From positions 2,278,001 through 2,342,000 of the forward strand of contig NZ_LT827010.1 of NCBI RefSeq assembly GCF_900119315.1: a stretch of 64,000 nucleotides of DNA, written 5' to 3'. This stretch comes from Actinoplanes sp. SE50/110. GTDB taxonomy: Bacteria; Actinomycetota; Actinomycetes; Mycobacteriales; Micromonosporaceae. This document shows, one piece after another, positions 1 to 14,700 of this stretch. Both the position numbers and the translations under genes were made by a program. The notes beneath the pieces were generated by a model. It was not told the origin of the DNA, searched no databases, and worked only from the letters and a program-made list of their open reading frames with translations. How positions within the stretch are numbered: the first letter of the stretch is position 1; each line of letters opens with the position of its first letter.

Positions 1-4534
<4,534 letters not shown>

Positions 4535-4550
4535 CCGATCGAGCCCTTAC

Positions 4551-4572
4551 CTCGGCAAAAACCTTCGCCGAG
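4551..4572 (-). promoter_or_regulatory. Leader hairpin abutting the ACC ribosome site
   Basis: On the minus strand CTCGGC and GCCGAG flank a 10-nt loop, and the 3' arm runs directly into the GAGGTAAGG Shine-Dalgarno of the carboxylase gene. Folding could limit ribosome access. This rests on the sequence symmetry only. Confidence 0.3.
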
Positions 4573-4660
4573 AGAGTACAGGTGGTAAAGCCCATTGAGC
4601 CGCAACCACCCTGCCTGAGCTGCGTCTAGGGGTTACTTACGGGTACTACTGGGGGGTAGT

Positions 4661-4694
4661 CGGGCGGGCCCCCCGACCCCGGCGGGCCCGCCCG
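4661..4694 (-). terminator. Hairpin terminator of the penicillin acylase gene
   Basis: Perfect 11-bp inverted repeat CGGGCGGGCCC / GGGCCCGCCCG with a 12-nt loop, 6 bp past the stop codon. No U-run follows, as is common for actinomycete terminators. Confidence 0.65.
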
Positions 4695-4699
4695 TGCGA

Positions 4700-7600
4700 T
4701 CAACGGGAATAGACCTCCATCTCGTAGACCGAGAAGCCGTAACCGGTCGCCCGGGTCAGCCCGGTGAGCCGGACGTACCGGGCGGTGGTGGGGGTCAGGG
4801 CGACCCCGTCAGTGCCGCCGTCGCCTGCGGCAACAGCGGCCACCAGGGTCCAGGTGGTCCCGTCCGGCGAGGTCTCGATCCGGTACGTCTTCGCGTACGC
4901 CGACTCCCAGCTGATCACCGCCCGGGCGACCGGGGTGGCCGCGCCCAGGTCGACCTGCAGCCACTGGTTGTCGGCCCGGGAACTGGCCCAGCGGGTGTCC
5001 GGCCGGCCGTCCACGGCGTTGCCGGCCGGATACCCGGACTGGTTGCTCGACGCGGTGCCGGGCCGGCCGGCCGCCAGGTTGGCCACGCTGTCGCCGCGCC
5101 TCGCCGGAAACGACACCACCTGCTGATACGTCGGCCGGTTCTGCCAGCCGACCAGGCCGTGGGTGATCCCGCCGAGCGGTGACTGCAGGATCGCGTCGGC
5201 GCACCACTGATCGCCGGCCGAGCAGTGAGTATCACCCGGATAGGTGACCGTGGCGGGCTCGGACAGCGCCGCGCCGAGGCTGGACAGCAGCGCGCCGCGG
5301 CACGCGCCGACCGCCCCGCCGCCGCAGTAGGTGGTGGACCAGCCCGGCACCGGGTCACCCAGCACGGCGCGCAGATCCTTGCTCACGTAGCCCCACCACC
5401 CGTACTGGAAGGCCGATCCCTTGTGGGCCTGCGACTCGTTCGCCGAGGTGGGCAGGGTGGACACCGGCCCGGTCTGCCCGCCGGACGGCGACTCGTTGAT
5501 CTGCAGCGCGTCCACCAGCGCGCCGAACAGCGGATCGCCCAGCCCGCCGGTGAACGCGGCCTGCACCAGCTTCGGCCACCAGGCGTCGAAGATCCGGATC
5601 GCGTCCGCGTCGACGTACGCCTTGCTCCCGGCCGCCGTCTCCCGGCGCACCGCGCCGTTCGCCAACCAGGCGCGCAGCTTGGCGAGCGCCGCGGCCTGGG
5701 CGGCGTCGGTGACCGTCGCCGTGTCGATCACCCGGAGCAGGACCGGCAGCACCTCTCTGCCGCGCAGGTCGGTCAGCGCGGCCTGCTCGACCACCTTCAG
5801 CAGCGAGGCGCGGTCGTATCTGACGCCGGCCGCCACCCCGGCCTTGAGCGGCGCGTCCAGCAGGTCGGCCCGGTGCACCGCGCCGAAGCTGAAGTTGCCG
5901 TCCGCCGCCGAGAAGTCCCCGGCCTGCTTGTTGTTCCAGCTGACGAAGTAGTCCTGGTTCACCGCCTGCGGGTGTGCGGTGGCGCCGTTCCAGCCGGTCC
6001 ACTCGTTGGCGGCGTCGCCCCAGGTGGGCAGTTCCGGATCGGCGCCGACCGGCCGGACGGGCTGGGCGCCGGAGGTGTACATCGCGTTCTGCGTGGAGTT
6101 GACGTAGAACCAGTTGAACGCGAACACGATGTGCGACGCCGAGGTGGTGAAGGCGGCCGCGGTGCCCATCTGCTCCGGCTCGTTGAACATCTGGAAGCCG
6201 ACCGCCGAGTCCGCCTCGTGGCCGTACGTGGCGCGCAGCCCGGTGAACGCCACCGGCGCCCCGCCGACCGTGCCCCGCCAGGTGACCAGGCCGTACCTCG
6301 TGCGCTGCACGGTCAGCCGGTACGACCCGGCGGCCGTCGAGTCGGCCGTGGTGGGCTTCCACGAGTTGGTCCGGGTCAGGTTCTCCATCGCGGTGCACGT
6401 GCCGTGGTAGAGGTAGGACGTGGAGGCCGTGGTCGCCACGCTGCCGTCGAGGTTGCACAGACGGACGGCGTAGGTGTCGGTGATGTCCTGAATCGACGAC
6501 GTGGCACTCCATGCGTAATCCGGCCCGCGACCCAGCAGGGTGTACAGGTTGAGGCCGCTGAACGCCACGCCCCGGCTGCTGATCCCCGGACCCTGCAGCT
6601 CCTGCAGCATCAGCAACTGCGGCGCGAAATAGCCGGTCTGCGGGCCGAACACGGCGACCGGGTGCCCGGTGGCCGAGTTCGCCGCCGAGACCACCGCGGC
6701 GTTCGACATGCCCCGGCTCGCGCTGCCGATCGTGAGCGAGCCCAGCGACCCGGCGATCGTGCTGGTCCCGCCGCCGGTGAGCGCGGAACCGGTCCGGTCG
6801 AAGACGATCGGCTGCGGGGTGGGACCCGGGTCGGGCATGGCGACACCCGTGGCGTTCACATCTCCCGCGCCGTACGGGAAACTCTGCCCGTTGTGCAGGG
6901 TCAGCACCGTCTCGGGGTCGTTCTGCTCGCGGAACTGCCGCCACACCCGGTCTCCGGCGGTCGCGCCGTACTTCGCCCGGGCCGCGACCCGGACCAGTGC
7001 GGACTGCATCTCGGTGCCGCCGCCTCCGCCGAACAGGCCGCCGATCACGCCGGCCGTGGCGATCAGATCGGTCGGCGTGAAGTGCTCCGGCCCGCCCAGG
7101 TTGGTCACCGCGTCCAGGTGGCCGGTCAGCACGTATTCGCCGGGGCAGTCCCGGGCCGCCATGCAGTCGTCGATGTACCTGTTGACCCCGGCCAGGTACT
7201 GCACGACGTCGTCGTACAGCTGCGCCCCGCGGGTGCCGGCGGCGCGCAGCGCGTCGATCTGCGCCTGCAGGTCGGCCTCGGTGTAGGGGGAGTTGCGCCA
7301 GACGCTCTGCTCCAGCTCCCGGTTGCCCACGGCGCCGCCGGCGAACGAGGTGAGCGAGCCGCGCGCCACGTGCCGCAGCAGGTCCATCAGGAACAGCCGG
7401 TCCTGGCCGCCGGCGTACCCGGCACCGAACATCGTGCCGGCCCGGGTGGTCCCGGTGACGTGCGGGATGCCGAGCGCCTTGTCGCGCACGATGCTGACGT
7501 CCGAGCGGGGCGTGACGGTGCTGGCCACGTTCGCCGCGGCCACGCCGTACGACGAGTCGTTGAAGAAGGTGTTGATCTGCTGCGGCGTGAGGCCGGTGTA

Positions 7601-7861
7601 GTGGTAGGCCAGATTCGCGTACGGCGCCAGCTGGTCGTCGGCGTGCGGCGGCATGGTGCCCAGCACCTGGTGGGCGAGGATCTGCGCGAGGTCGGCGTCG
7701 CCGTTCTGCCCGGGCGGCAGGATGTCGGAGCACTCGCCGAGGCAGTAGTCGTTGCTCGCGAACGCCGCGGTGGCCGGCGTTGCGCTCACCTGGACCAGCA
7801 CTGCCGTGGTCAGGAGGGAGGCGGAGAGGGCGGCGGTGAACTGCAGACAGCGTCGGCGCAT
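4700..7861 (-). CDS. Secreted penicillin acylase-family Ntn hydrolase with F5/8-type C-terminal module
   Basis: Extracellular amidase of the N-terminal-nucleophile class, 1,053 residues. I chose the ATG at 7861 (MRRRCLQF) because AAGGGA lies 6-7 nt upstream; an in-frame start 8 codons earlier has no ribosome site. An N-terminal signal peptide ends near ATPATAA. The family's autocatalytic site appears as GMSNAAVVSAANSATGHPV: Ser386 would become the N-terminus of the beta chain after self-cleavage, and the Asn that follows is typical. Residues from about 920 (NLAAGRPGTASS, VDGRPDTRWAS) form a discoidin/CBM32-like module that probably binds carbohydrate or cell wall. The substrate (acyl-homoserine lactone, beta-lactam side chain or acylated lipopeptide) cannot be read from sequence. 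Monocistronic, divergent from the conservon. Confidence 0.88.
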   Translation of the reverse strand: MRRRCLQFTAALSASLLTTAVLVQVSATPATAAFASNDYCLGECSDILPPGQNGDADLAQILAHQVLGTMPPHADDQLAPYANLAYHYTGLTPQQINTFFNDSSYGVAAANVASTVTPRSDVSIVRDKALGIPHVTGTTRAGTMFGAGYAGGQDRLFLMDLLRHVARGSLTSFAGGAVGNRELEQSVWRNSPYTEADLQAQIDALRAAGTRGAQLYDDVVQYLAGVNRYIDDCMAARDCPGEYVLTGHLDAVTNLGGPEHFTPTDLIATAGVIGGLFGGGGGTEMQSALVRVAARAKYGATAGDRVWRQFREQNDPETVLTLHNGQSFPYGAGDVNATGVAMPDPGPTPQPIVFDRTGSALTGGGTSTIAGSLGSLTIGSASRGMSNAAVVSAANSATGHPVAVFGPQTGYFAPQLLMLQELQGPGISSRGVAFSGLNLYTLLGRGPDYAWSATSSIQDITDTYAVRLCNLDGSVATTASTSYLYHGTCTAMENLTRTNSWKPTTADSTAAGSYRLTVQRTRYGLVTWRGTVGGAPVAFTGLRATYGHEADSAVGFQMFNEPEQMGTAAAFTTSASHIVFAFNWFYVNSTQNAMYTSGAQPVRPVGADPELPTWGDAANEWTGWNGATAHPQAVNQDYFVSWNNKQAGDFSAADGNFSFGAVHRADLLDAPLKAGVAAGVRYDRASLLKVVEQAALTDLRGREVLPVLLRVIDTATVTDAAQAAALAKLRAWLANGAVRRETAAGSKAYVDADAIRIFDAWWPKLVQAAFTGGLGDPLFGALVDALQINESPSGGQTGPVSTLPTSANESQAHKGSAFQYGWWGYVSKDLRAVLGDPVPGWSTTYCGGGAVGACRGALLSSLGAALSEPATVTYPGDTHCSAGDQWCADAILQSPLGGITHGLVGWQNRPTYQQVVSFPARRGDSVANLAAGRPGTASSNQSGYPAGNAVDGRPDTRWASSRADNQWLQVDLGAATPVARAVISWESAYAKTYRIETSPDGTTWTLVAAVAAGDGGTDGVALTPTTARYVRLTGLTRATGYGFSVYEMEVYSR

Positions 7862-8166
7862 GGACGGTCCCTTCAGGGTGCACACGAACGCGAAAATCGT
7901 TCATAGATGTTAAATCGTCGATGTCTCATGACGCCAGAGTGAACGGCGGCGGTCCGGGTCCCCCGATCGGGGCGGATTCTGCAAATTGCACGCGACAGCG
8001 TCCGAGCCCAGGCGGTCCCCGGCATCCGCGTCCCTCGATCGGGGTGTTGACCGTTCCGCGGGCTACGCCAATTCTTGGCGGCGGTCACGGAACGGCTTCA
8101 GACGTTCACCCGCAGCTTCATCCGCGGTCACACCCCGCGGTTCCACCGCGGCGAAGGGACAGCGAC
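7862..8166. other. Divergent intergenic region, acylase / conservon
   Basis: About 305 bp without a convincing gene. The acylase side is AT-richer (near 7890-7925) and probably holds its promoter. On the plus strand TTGACC at 8047 could be a -35 for cvnA, but no good -10 hexamer follows. GAAGGGA near 8153 is the cvnA ribosome site. Confidence 0.4.
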
Positions 8167-10356
8167 ATGGCGCGCAGGACCGAACGCGATCAGACCATCC
8201 GGGGCCGGGTGGTCCGCATGCTGGCCCTGCCCCTCGCGGCGATGCTGGCCCTGCTGGCGGTGATCTACGGCAACGAGATCGGCCGCTACCGCAACGCGAC
8301 CGCCACGGCCCACCGGGTCACCCTGATCCTCGGCCTGCAGAGTCTGATCCAGGAACTGCAGAACGAACGCGGCCTGACCGTCGCGGTGATCGGCGGCAAC
8401 ACCGCCTTCCGGGACCGGATCGCCCCGGCCCGGGCCCGCGTCGACAGCCAGCGGGCCACCGTGCGCTCGGCCCTCGGCGGCACCGCCAGCGCCGCCCTCG
8501 ACTCCCTGACCGACCTGGGCCGGATCCGCGACCGGGCGGACGCCGGCCAGGACGCCCGGGACGACACCTTCGACGCCTACACCAAACTGATCGAGGGCCT
8601 CGGCGACGACACCCGGCACCTGGAGATCGTCGACGACCTCGACCTGCGCCGCGACGCCGAGTCGCTGGAGATGCTCACCGAGGTCAAGGAGGCCACCGCC
8701 CAGGAGTGGGTGTTCCTGGACGGCGTGATCACCGCCGGCCGCTTCCAGACCGGCGAATTCTCCCGGCTGCTGGCCATCGCCGCCAACCGCGACCTGGCAC
8801 TCGGCGAGTTCGACGAGTTCGCCGACCCGCAGGCCGCGGCCGCCAAGACCGCCCTGCTGTCCAGCGGGGCCGCCCAGCAGGCCCGGGCCGTCGAGGCGGC
8901 CGCCCTGCGCGCCGGCGACCGGCAGCGGCTGCAGGCCGACGCCGGCTCCTGGTGGGCCTCGGTGGCCACGATGCTCGACGAGATGACCGCGCTCGCCGGG
9001 CAGATCGGCGACCACACCCTGGCCCGCGCCCAGGATCTGCGCGAACGCGCCACCCTGCGGCTCGGGGTGCTCTCCGCGATCGTGCTGCTCTGCCTGGCCG
9101 GATCGGCCTACCTGGCGATCGGGGCCACCCGGTCACTGGCCGAGCCACTGGCCGCGCTGGCCGCCGAAGCCGACCGGCTGGCCGGCGAGCGGCTCCCGGT
9201 GGCGGTCCGGCGGGCCGCGGCCGGCGACGACGCCGGGCCACCCGACCCGATCCCGGTCATCCCCGGGGCCAGCGCCGAGGTGCGCCGGGTCGCCGACGCG
9301 CTGGACCGGGTGCGGACCACCGCGTACGCGCTCGCCACCGAACAGGCCCGGATCCGTCGCGGCACTGCCGAATCCCTCGCCGACCTGGGCCGGCGCAACC
9401 AGAACCTGCTGCGCCGGCAGCTCGGCTTCATCACCCGGCTGGAACGCGAGGAGTCCAGCCCGGGCGGCCTGGCCAACCTGTTCGAGCTCGACCACCTGGC
9501 CACCCGGATGCGGCGCAACGCGGAAAGCCTGCTGGTGCTGGTCGGCGCGGCCAGCCCGCGGCAGTGGCCCGGCCCGCTGCCGCTGTCCGACGTGATCCGG
9601 GCCGCGGTCTCCGAGGTGGAGGAGTACCGGCGGGTGGTGCTGCGCCGGCTCGACGACGCGATGGTGCAGGGCACCGTCGCCACCGGGCTGGCCCACATGC
9701 TGGCCGAGCTGATCGAGAATGGGCTCACCTTCTCGCCGCCCGACGTCGAGGTCGAGATCCACGGGCGGCGGATCGGCGACGGCTACCTGATCGCCGTCTG
9801 CGACCAGGGCGTCGGGATGAGCGAGGAGGACCTGGCCCGGGCCAACCAGCGGCTGCGCGGCGAGGGCGACTTCATGACCGGACCGGCCAAGTACCTCGGC
9901 CACTACGTGGTCGGCCGGCTCGCCGCCGAGATGAACGCCGACGTGCGGCTCACCCCGTCCGCGGTGACCGGGGTGACCGCGCGGATCAGCCTCCCCGCCG
10001 ACCTGCTCGCCGCCGACCTGCCGATCGCCCCCTCCCCGGCGCCCGCGCCGCCCCGGGAGCAACCGCGCACCACCGAGCCGGTGCGGATCCGGCCCCGGGC
10101 GCTGGAAGTCGACTACGTGGTGGTCACCGAACGGCAGACCCCGCCGGAACTCGGCGGACCCGACCGTACCGCCAACGGGTTGCGCAAGCGGATCCCCCGG
10201 GCGCGCCGCGCGGAACCGGCGCCCGCGCGGACCTCGCGCGACGACACCACCGTGAACCTCATTGACTCACCCGACGCGGTACGCGACCGGCTGACCGCGC
10301 TCCGCGACGGCATACAGCGGGGCACCTTCGTCACGACCTCCGAGGAGCATCGATGA
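8167..10356 (+). CDS. cvnA: Conservon sensor kinase-like protein (CvnA) with NIT sensor domain
   Basis: Membrane sensor of a cvnABCD conservon, which in Streptomyces acts like a bacterial G-protein-coupled receptor with its GTPase. I set the start at ATG 8167 (MARRTERDQ), which has GAAGGGA upstream; the open frame reaches back to 7921 without ribosome site or coding character. Of 729 residues, TM1 is near 17-37, a NIT (nitrate/nitrite-sensing-like) helical extracellular domain spans about 45-290, and TM2 (LGVLSAIVLLCLAGSAYLAI) is near 300-320, followed by a HAMP-like linker. The ATPase domain shows the N-box LAELIENGLTFSPP and the DQGVGMS G1 box. The C-terminal 100 residues are Pro/Arg-rich and disordered. 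Its stop overlaps the cvnB start (ATGA), so translation is coupled. Confidence 0.9.
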   Translation: MARRTERDQTIRGRVVRMLALPLAAMLALLAVIYGNEIGRYRNATATAHRVTLILGLQSLIQELQNERGLTVAVIGGNTAFRDRIAPARARVDSQRATVRSALGGTASAALDSLTDLGRIRDRADAGQDARDDTFDAYTKLIEGLGDDTRHLEIVDDLDLRRDAESLEMLTEVKEATAQEWVFLDGVITAGRFQTGEFSRLLAIAANRDLALGEFDEFADPQAAAAKTALLSSGAAQQARAVEAAALRAGDRQRLQADAGSWWASVATMLDEMTALAGQIGDHTLARAQDLRERATLRLGVLSAIVLLCLAGSAYLAIGATRSLAEPLAALAAEADRLAGERLPVAVRRAAAGDDAGPPDPIPVIPGASAEVRRVADALDRVRTTAYALATEQARIRRGTAESLADLGRRNQNLLRRQLGFITRLEREESSPGGLANLFELDHLATRMRRNAESLLVLVGAASPRQWPGPLPLSDVIRAAVSEVEEYRRVVLRRLDDAMVQGTVATGLAHMLAELIENGLTFSPPDVEVEIHGRRIGDGYLIAVCDQGVGMSEEDLARANQRLRGEGDFMTGPAKYLGHYVVGRLAAEMNADVRLTPSAVTGVTARISLPADLLAADLPIAPSPAPAPPREQPRTTEPVRIRPRALEVDYVVVTERQTPPELGGPDRTANGLRKRIPRARRAEPAPARTSRDDTTVNLIDSPDAVRDRLTALRDGIQRGTFVTTSEEHR

Positions 10357-10778
10357 GCGTGGAAGCGCCCGCCGATCGGCACCAGTTCAACTGGATGCTC
10401 GGCAACTTCGTCCACCAGACCGACGGGGTGCGCGACGCGGTCGCCGTCTCGTCCGACGGGCTGCTGATCGCCGGCTCCGACGGACTCAGCCGCGCCGAGG
10501 CCGACCAACTCGCCGCGATCGTGTCCAGCATGGCCAGCCTGGCCCGCACCGCGTCCCGACGGTACGAGTTCGACGGGCTGAAACTGATCATGATCGAGAT
10601 GCGCCGCGGCTTCCTGGTCATCTCGGTCATCCCGGGCGGCAGCTGCCTCGGCGTGGTGGCCGGCGGCGACAGCGACCTCGGACTGGTCGGCTACGAGATC
10701 TCCCGCCTCGCCGAACGCTTCGGCGACCTGCTCACCCCGGCGCTGATCGCCGAGTCCCGGCGGAGCCTGCCCCGATGA
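10353..10778 (+). CDS. cvnB: Roadblock/LC7 protein (CvnB)
   Basis: 141-residue roadblock/LC7-fold protein, second gene of the conservon. The fold is clear from FNWMLGNFVHQTDGVRDAV, SSDGLLIAGSDGL and VISVIPGGSCLGVVA. Proteins of this family act as GTPase-activating or scaffold partners of small GTPases, here presumably the cvnD product. It overlaps cvnA by 4 nt and cvnC by 4 nt (both ATGA), which supports one co-translated message. The length is normal for the family. Confidence 0.92.
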   Translation: MSVEAPADRHQFNWMLGNFVHQTDGVRDAVAVSSDGLLIAGSDGLSRAEADQLAAIVSSMASLARTASRRYEFDGLKLIMIEMRRGFLVISVIPGGSCLGVVAGGDSDLGLVGYEISRLAERFGDLLTPALIAESRRSLPR

Positions 10779-11110
10779 ACCCCGACGACGGGCCGATCGT
10801 CCGTCCGTTCATGATCACCGGCGGCCGCACCGAGCCGATGCACGACGGACTGCGGATCGAGACGCAGCTGTACGCCGCGCCGGCCGCCCTGTCCGCCCCG
10901 CTGCGCTTCGAATCCCGCCGGATCGTCGAACTGTGCCAGCGTCCGATGTCCATCGCCGACCTGGCCTCCGCGGTCGGCGTCCCGCTCGGCGTCGTCCGGG
11001 TCGTCGTCGCCGACCTGATCACCGACGGGTTCGTCCTGGTCGACCAGGCCCCCGGCGAACTGTCCACCACGCTGATCGAGAGGATCCGGGACCGTGTTCG
11101 TGCGCTCTGA
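10775..11110 (+). CDS. cvnC: DUF742 winged-helix-like protein (CvnC)
   Basis: 111 residues, DUF742. The sequence runs from a variable N-terminus (PDDGPIVRPFMITGGRTEP) to a helix-turn-helix-like core (LCQRPMSIADLASAVGVPLGVVRVVVADLITDGFV). In conservons this is the third component, between roadblock and GTPase, and may link the complex to an effector or DNA. The start overlaps cvnB (ATGA) and the end overlaps the cvnD start by 17 nt. No enzymatic motif is visible. Confidence 0.9.
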   Translation: MNPDDGPIVRPFMITGGRTEPMHDGLRIETQLYAAPAALSAPLRFESRRIVELCQRPMSIADLASAVGVPLGVVRVVVADLITDGFVLVDQAPGELSTTLIERIRDRVRAL

Positions 11111-11687
11111 GACCCGCACGGCGTCACCCCCGGTCGCCGTCAAAATCGTCATCAGCGGCGGCTTCGGCGTCGGCAAGACCACCTTCGTCGGCGCCGTCTC
11201 CGAAATCGAGCCGCTGGTCACCGAGGCGGAACTGACCGAGAAGTCGATCGGCGTCGACGACACCTCGGCGGTCGCCCAGAAGACCACCACCACCGTCGCC
11301 CTCGACTTCGGCCGGATCACCCTCGACCAGACGCTGCTGCTCTACCTGTTCGGCACCCCCGGCCAGGACCGCTTCGCCTTCCTCTGGGACGACCTGGTCG
11401 ACGGCGCCCTCGGCGCCATCGTGCTGGTCGACACCCGGCGGATCGAGGACTGCTTCCCGGCCATCGACTACTTCGAGGACCACGACATCCCGTTCATCAT
11501 CGGCGTCAACACCTTCGACGGGTCGCGGCACTTCGACCATGCGGAGATCCGCGAGGCCCTCGGCCTCGCCGGCGACCTGCCCCTCGTCGACTGCGACGCC
11601 CGCCGCCGGGACTCGGTCAAGAAGGTGCTGGTCGCCCTCACCGAACGGGTCCTCACCCGCCGCCTGGAACGCGCCGCCATGTCGTAG
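11094..11687 (+). CDS. cvnD: Conservon Ras-like GTPase (CvnD)
   Basis: 197-residue small GTPase closing the conservon. The P-loop is GGFGVGKTTF, the G2 region holds TTTTVALDFGRI, G3 is LFGTPGQDRF (PGQ instead of the AGQ of Ras) and G4 is NTFDG in place of NKxD, all standard for CvnD proteins. The chosen start is GTG 11094 (VFVRSETRTASPPVAVKIV), which overlaps cvnC by 17 nt. It probably cycles GTP/GDP at the membrane-associated CvnA-CvnB complex. What this conservon controls cannot be told from sequence; no P450 follows directly, unlike some conservons. Confidence 0.93.
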   Translation: MFVRSETRTASPPVAVKIVISGGFGVGKTTFVGAVSEIEPLVTEAELTEKSIGVDDTSAVAQKTTTTVALDFGRITLDQTLLLYLFGTPGQDRFAFLWDDLVDGALGAIVLVDTRRIEDCFPAIDYFEDHDIPFIIGVNTFDGSRHFDHAEIREALGLAGDLPLVDCDARRRDSVKKVLVALTERVLTRRLERAAMS

Positions 11688-11783
11688 GACCGGCTGGACC
11701 ATCCCGATCGCCTACCGGGGCTGACCGCTTCGCACTGTCCGGGCGGGTGGGCGGGTGGCTGGTGGGCGGTAGGGTCGGGCGCG

Positions 11784-14700
11784 ATGGGGCCGCGGACTGT
11801 TCTTGAGGTGTTGGCTGAGCTCGCGCCGGCTGCCGGGGAGCGGACGCTGGACGTCACGCGCGGGGCGCAGCCGTTCGTCTGGCTGGAGACGGCGGAGAAG
11901 GCGCCGCGGGATACGACCGTGGAGCGGCTGGCGGGGTTGGCGGCGCTGCACCGGGACGAGCGGATCCTGCATCGCGGGTGGGGGTTCCTCGCCGGGCGGG
12001 CCGAGGTCGACGGGAAGGTGCGCAGGATCCGGCTGCCGCTGCTGAGCCAGCCGGTGCGGCTGGACCGGTCGCTGCTCGCCTACAAGGTGGTGCCGGCCGG
12101 GGATCTGGAGGTCACGCCGCTGGTCGAGGACCGGGAGCTGGCCGCGGCGCTGGAGGCGGCGCCCGGGCTGGCGACGCCCGGGTGGCTGGAGGCGACCGGC
12201 AGCCGGTCATGGTTGCAATCGGTCGCGGGGGCCACCGGGTTCACCGTCGACCGGGTACTGGAACACCGGCAGCGGATCCCGGCCGAAGGACTGCACCTGA
12301 TCGCCGCACCCGCGTTGTTCGTGGTCCGGGACGTGTTCGGGGTCGGACTCGCGGACAGTCTGCGCAGCTGGGCCGGGCGCGAGCTGGGCGGGACGGCGCT
12401 GGCCGCGATCTACGGCGCAGGCGCAGCACCGGCCGGGACCGGCGACGAGCCGGCGGGGCGCTGCGGTGACCCGGTCATCTCGCCGCTGCCGTTGACCGGG
12501 CCGCAGCGGCAGGTTGTCGTGCGGGCGAGGTCAGAACCGGTCACGGTGGTCTCCGGCGCGCCGGGCAGCGGGAAGAGCCACACGGTCGTCGCAGCCGCGC
12601 TCGAAGTGGTGGATCGCGGTGGATCGGTGCTGGTGGCAACACAGTCGCCGCATGCCGCGGAGGTGCTGGCACGACTACTGAGCCGGTATCCGGGGCCGCC
12701 ACCGGTGCTGTTCGGCAGCGGTCATGCGGCGTTGGAGGCGGAGCTGACCGCGGGGGCGGGTCAGGGCGTCCCGCTGTCGCTGGTCCGTTCCGGCCGGGAG
12801 CGGGTCCAGGCCGCCGCTGCGGCGGTACGTCGTCAGCAGGCCGAGATTCGTCACGCCCTGGCGGTGGAGGCGGCGGCCGCGTCCCTTCCGGATCTGCAGG
12901 CCGATCTGCCGCGGCTGTCCGCGATCGCGCCCGGCGCCTTCGACGGCAGCGTCGACCTCACCGAGATCCGACGCCTCCTCGATGCCGCCGGCGCGGGCGG
13001 CGGCTGGACGAGTCCACCGGGCGCCGGGAATGCGGGCGCCGGGAATGCGGGCGCCGGGAATGCGGGCGCCGGGAATGCGGGCGCCGGGAATGCGGGCGCC
13101 GGGAACGTGGATGGTGGGCAATCCGGTGGCTGGTGGGGGCGGTGGCGGGCGAAGCGGGCGCGGCGGAAGGCTTATCGGCTGGCCGGGGCTGCCGACGACG
13201 TACCGGCGAGCGTCCTGGTGCAGGCTTTGACCGTCGCGACCGCGCAGCGGGCGGCGGCGCAGCTCGCCGCCACCGGTGGGACCGACCTCGGTGCGCCATG
13301 GGCGGCGCTGCACCGGGCCGAGGCGGAGTTGCGGACCCTGGCCGGCGCGGCGATGCGGGATGCGGCGCGCAGTTCGGTCCGCTGGACGCCGGACGCGCGC
13401 CGGGCGGCCGGGGCGCTGGCCACCGCGCTGCGGGCCGGTCGGAACCGGCGCCGGGAGTTGCTCGCCCGGATGGAGGCGGCGCCGCTGGTGGGGGCGCTGC
13501 CGCTGTGGATCGGGACGGTCGCCGACGTGGAGGATCTGCTGCCGCCGGAGCCGGGGTTGTTCGACCTGGTGGTGATCGACGAGGCGTCCCATGTGGATCA
13601 GATCCGGGCGGCGCCGGTGCTGGCCCGGGCGCGGCGGGCACTGATCGTGGGTGATCCGCGGCAGTTGCGGTTCGTGTCGTTCGTCAGTGATGTCGATGTG
13701 ACCCAGGTGCTGGACCGGCACGGCGCGGACGAGCGGCTGGACGTGCGACGGGTCAGCACCTACGACCTGGCGGCGGCGAGCGCGCCGGCGACCTGGCTGG
13801 CCGAGCACCATCGCAGTGTGCCGCACCTGATCGATTTCCCGGCGCGCAGGTTCTACGGCGATCGGGTGTCGGTGATGACCCGCACCCCGCCGGCGGACGC
13901 GACCGATGCGGTCGACGTGGTCCACGTGCAGGCCGCTGAGCTGGTCAAGGGGGTCAACGAGGCGGAGGTGGAGGCGGCGCTGAAGCAGGTGGAGCGACTG
14001 GCCGCGGCCGGGGTGCGGGGGATCGGGGTGGTCAGCCCGTTCCGGGCGCAGGCCGAGGCGCTGGAAGCGGCGCTGCTCGCCGCGCTGCCCGCCGAACGGA
14101 TCGGGGAGCTGCGCCTGCGGGTCGGCACCGTGCACGCCTTCCAGGGCAGCGAGGCCGAGGTGGTGATCGTCTCGCTGGCCCTGCTGGACGGGGACCCGCC
14201 GAGCCGTCGGCGATTCGTCACCGACGCGCAGCTGTTCAATGTGATGGTGACCCGGGCCCGGCGGCGGCTGATCGTGCTGACCTCGCTGACCCGGCCGGCC
14301 GGACTGCTCGGCGACTATCTGGAACACGCCGAAGAGCCGCGCCCCGTCGCCCCGGCGCCGGTCGAGCCCGGCGGCTGGGCCGGGGAGCTCGCCGCCGAGC
14401 TGCGCCGGCTCGACGTCGAGGTCCGGGCCGGATACCGGGTCGGGCCGTGGATCGTCGACCTCTGCATCGGCGGTGCGGTGCCGGCCGTCGAAGAGCGGGG
14501 CGAAGGGGCGCGAGAGGGTGCGGTGCCGGCCGTCGAGGAGCCGGGGAAGAGGGCACGAGCGAGTGCGGCGCCGGCCGTGGCGGAGCGAGATGCAGGGATG
14601 CGGGAGGGCGCGGGGCTGACCGGCGGCGGGCAGTTCGTCGGGGTGCTGTGTGCCGTGCACCCGGACGGCCCCGAGGTGCACGCGGAACGCCAGGCGGTTC

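Noticed and set aside
8047..8075. TTGACC with a weak AATTCT as a cvnA promoter
   Set aside because: The -10 match is poor; kept only as a remark in the intergenic entry.
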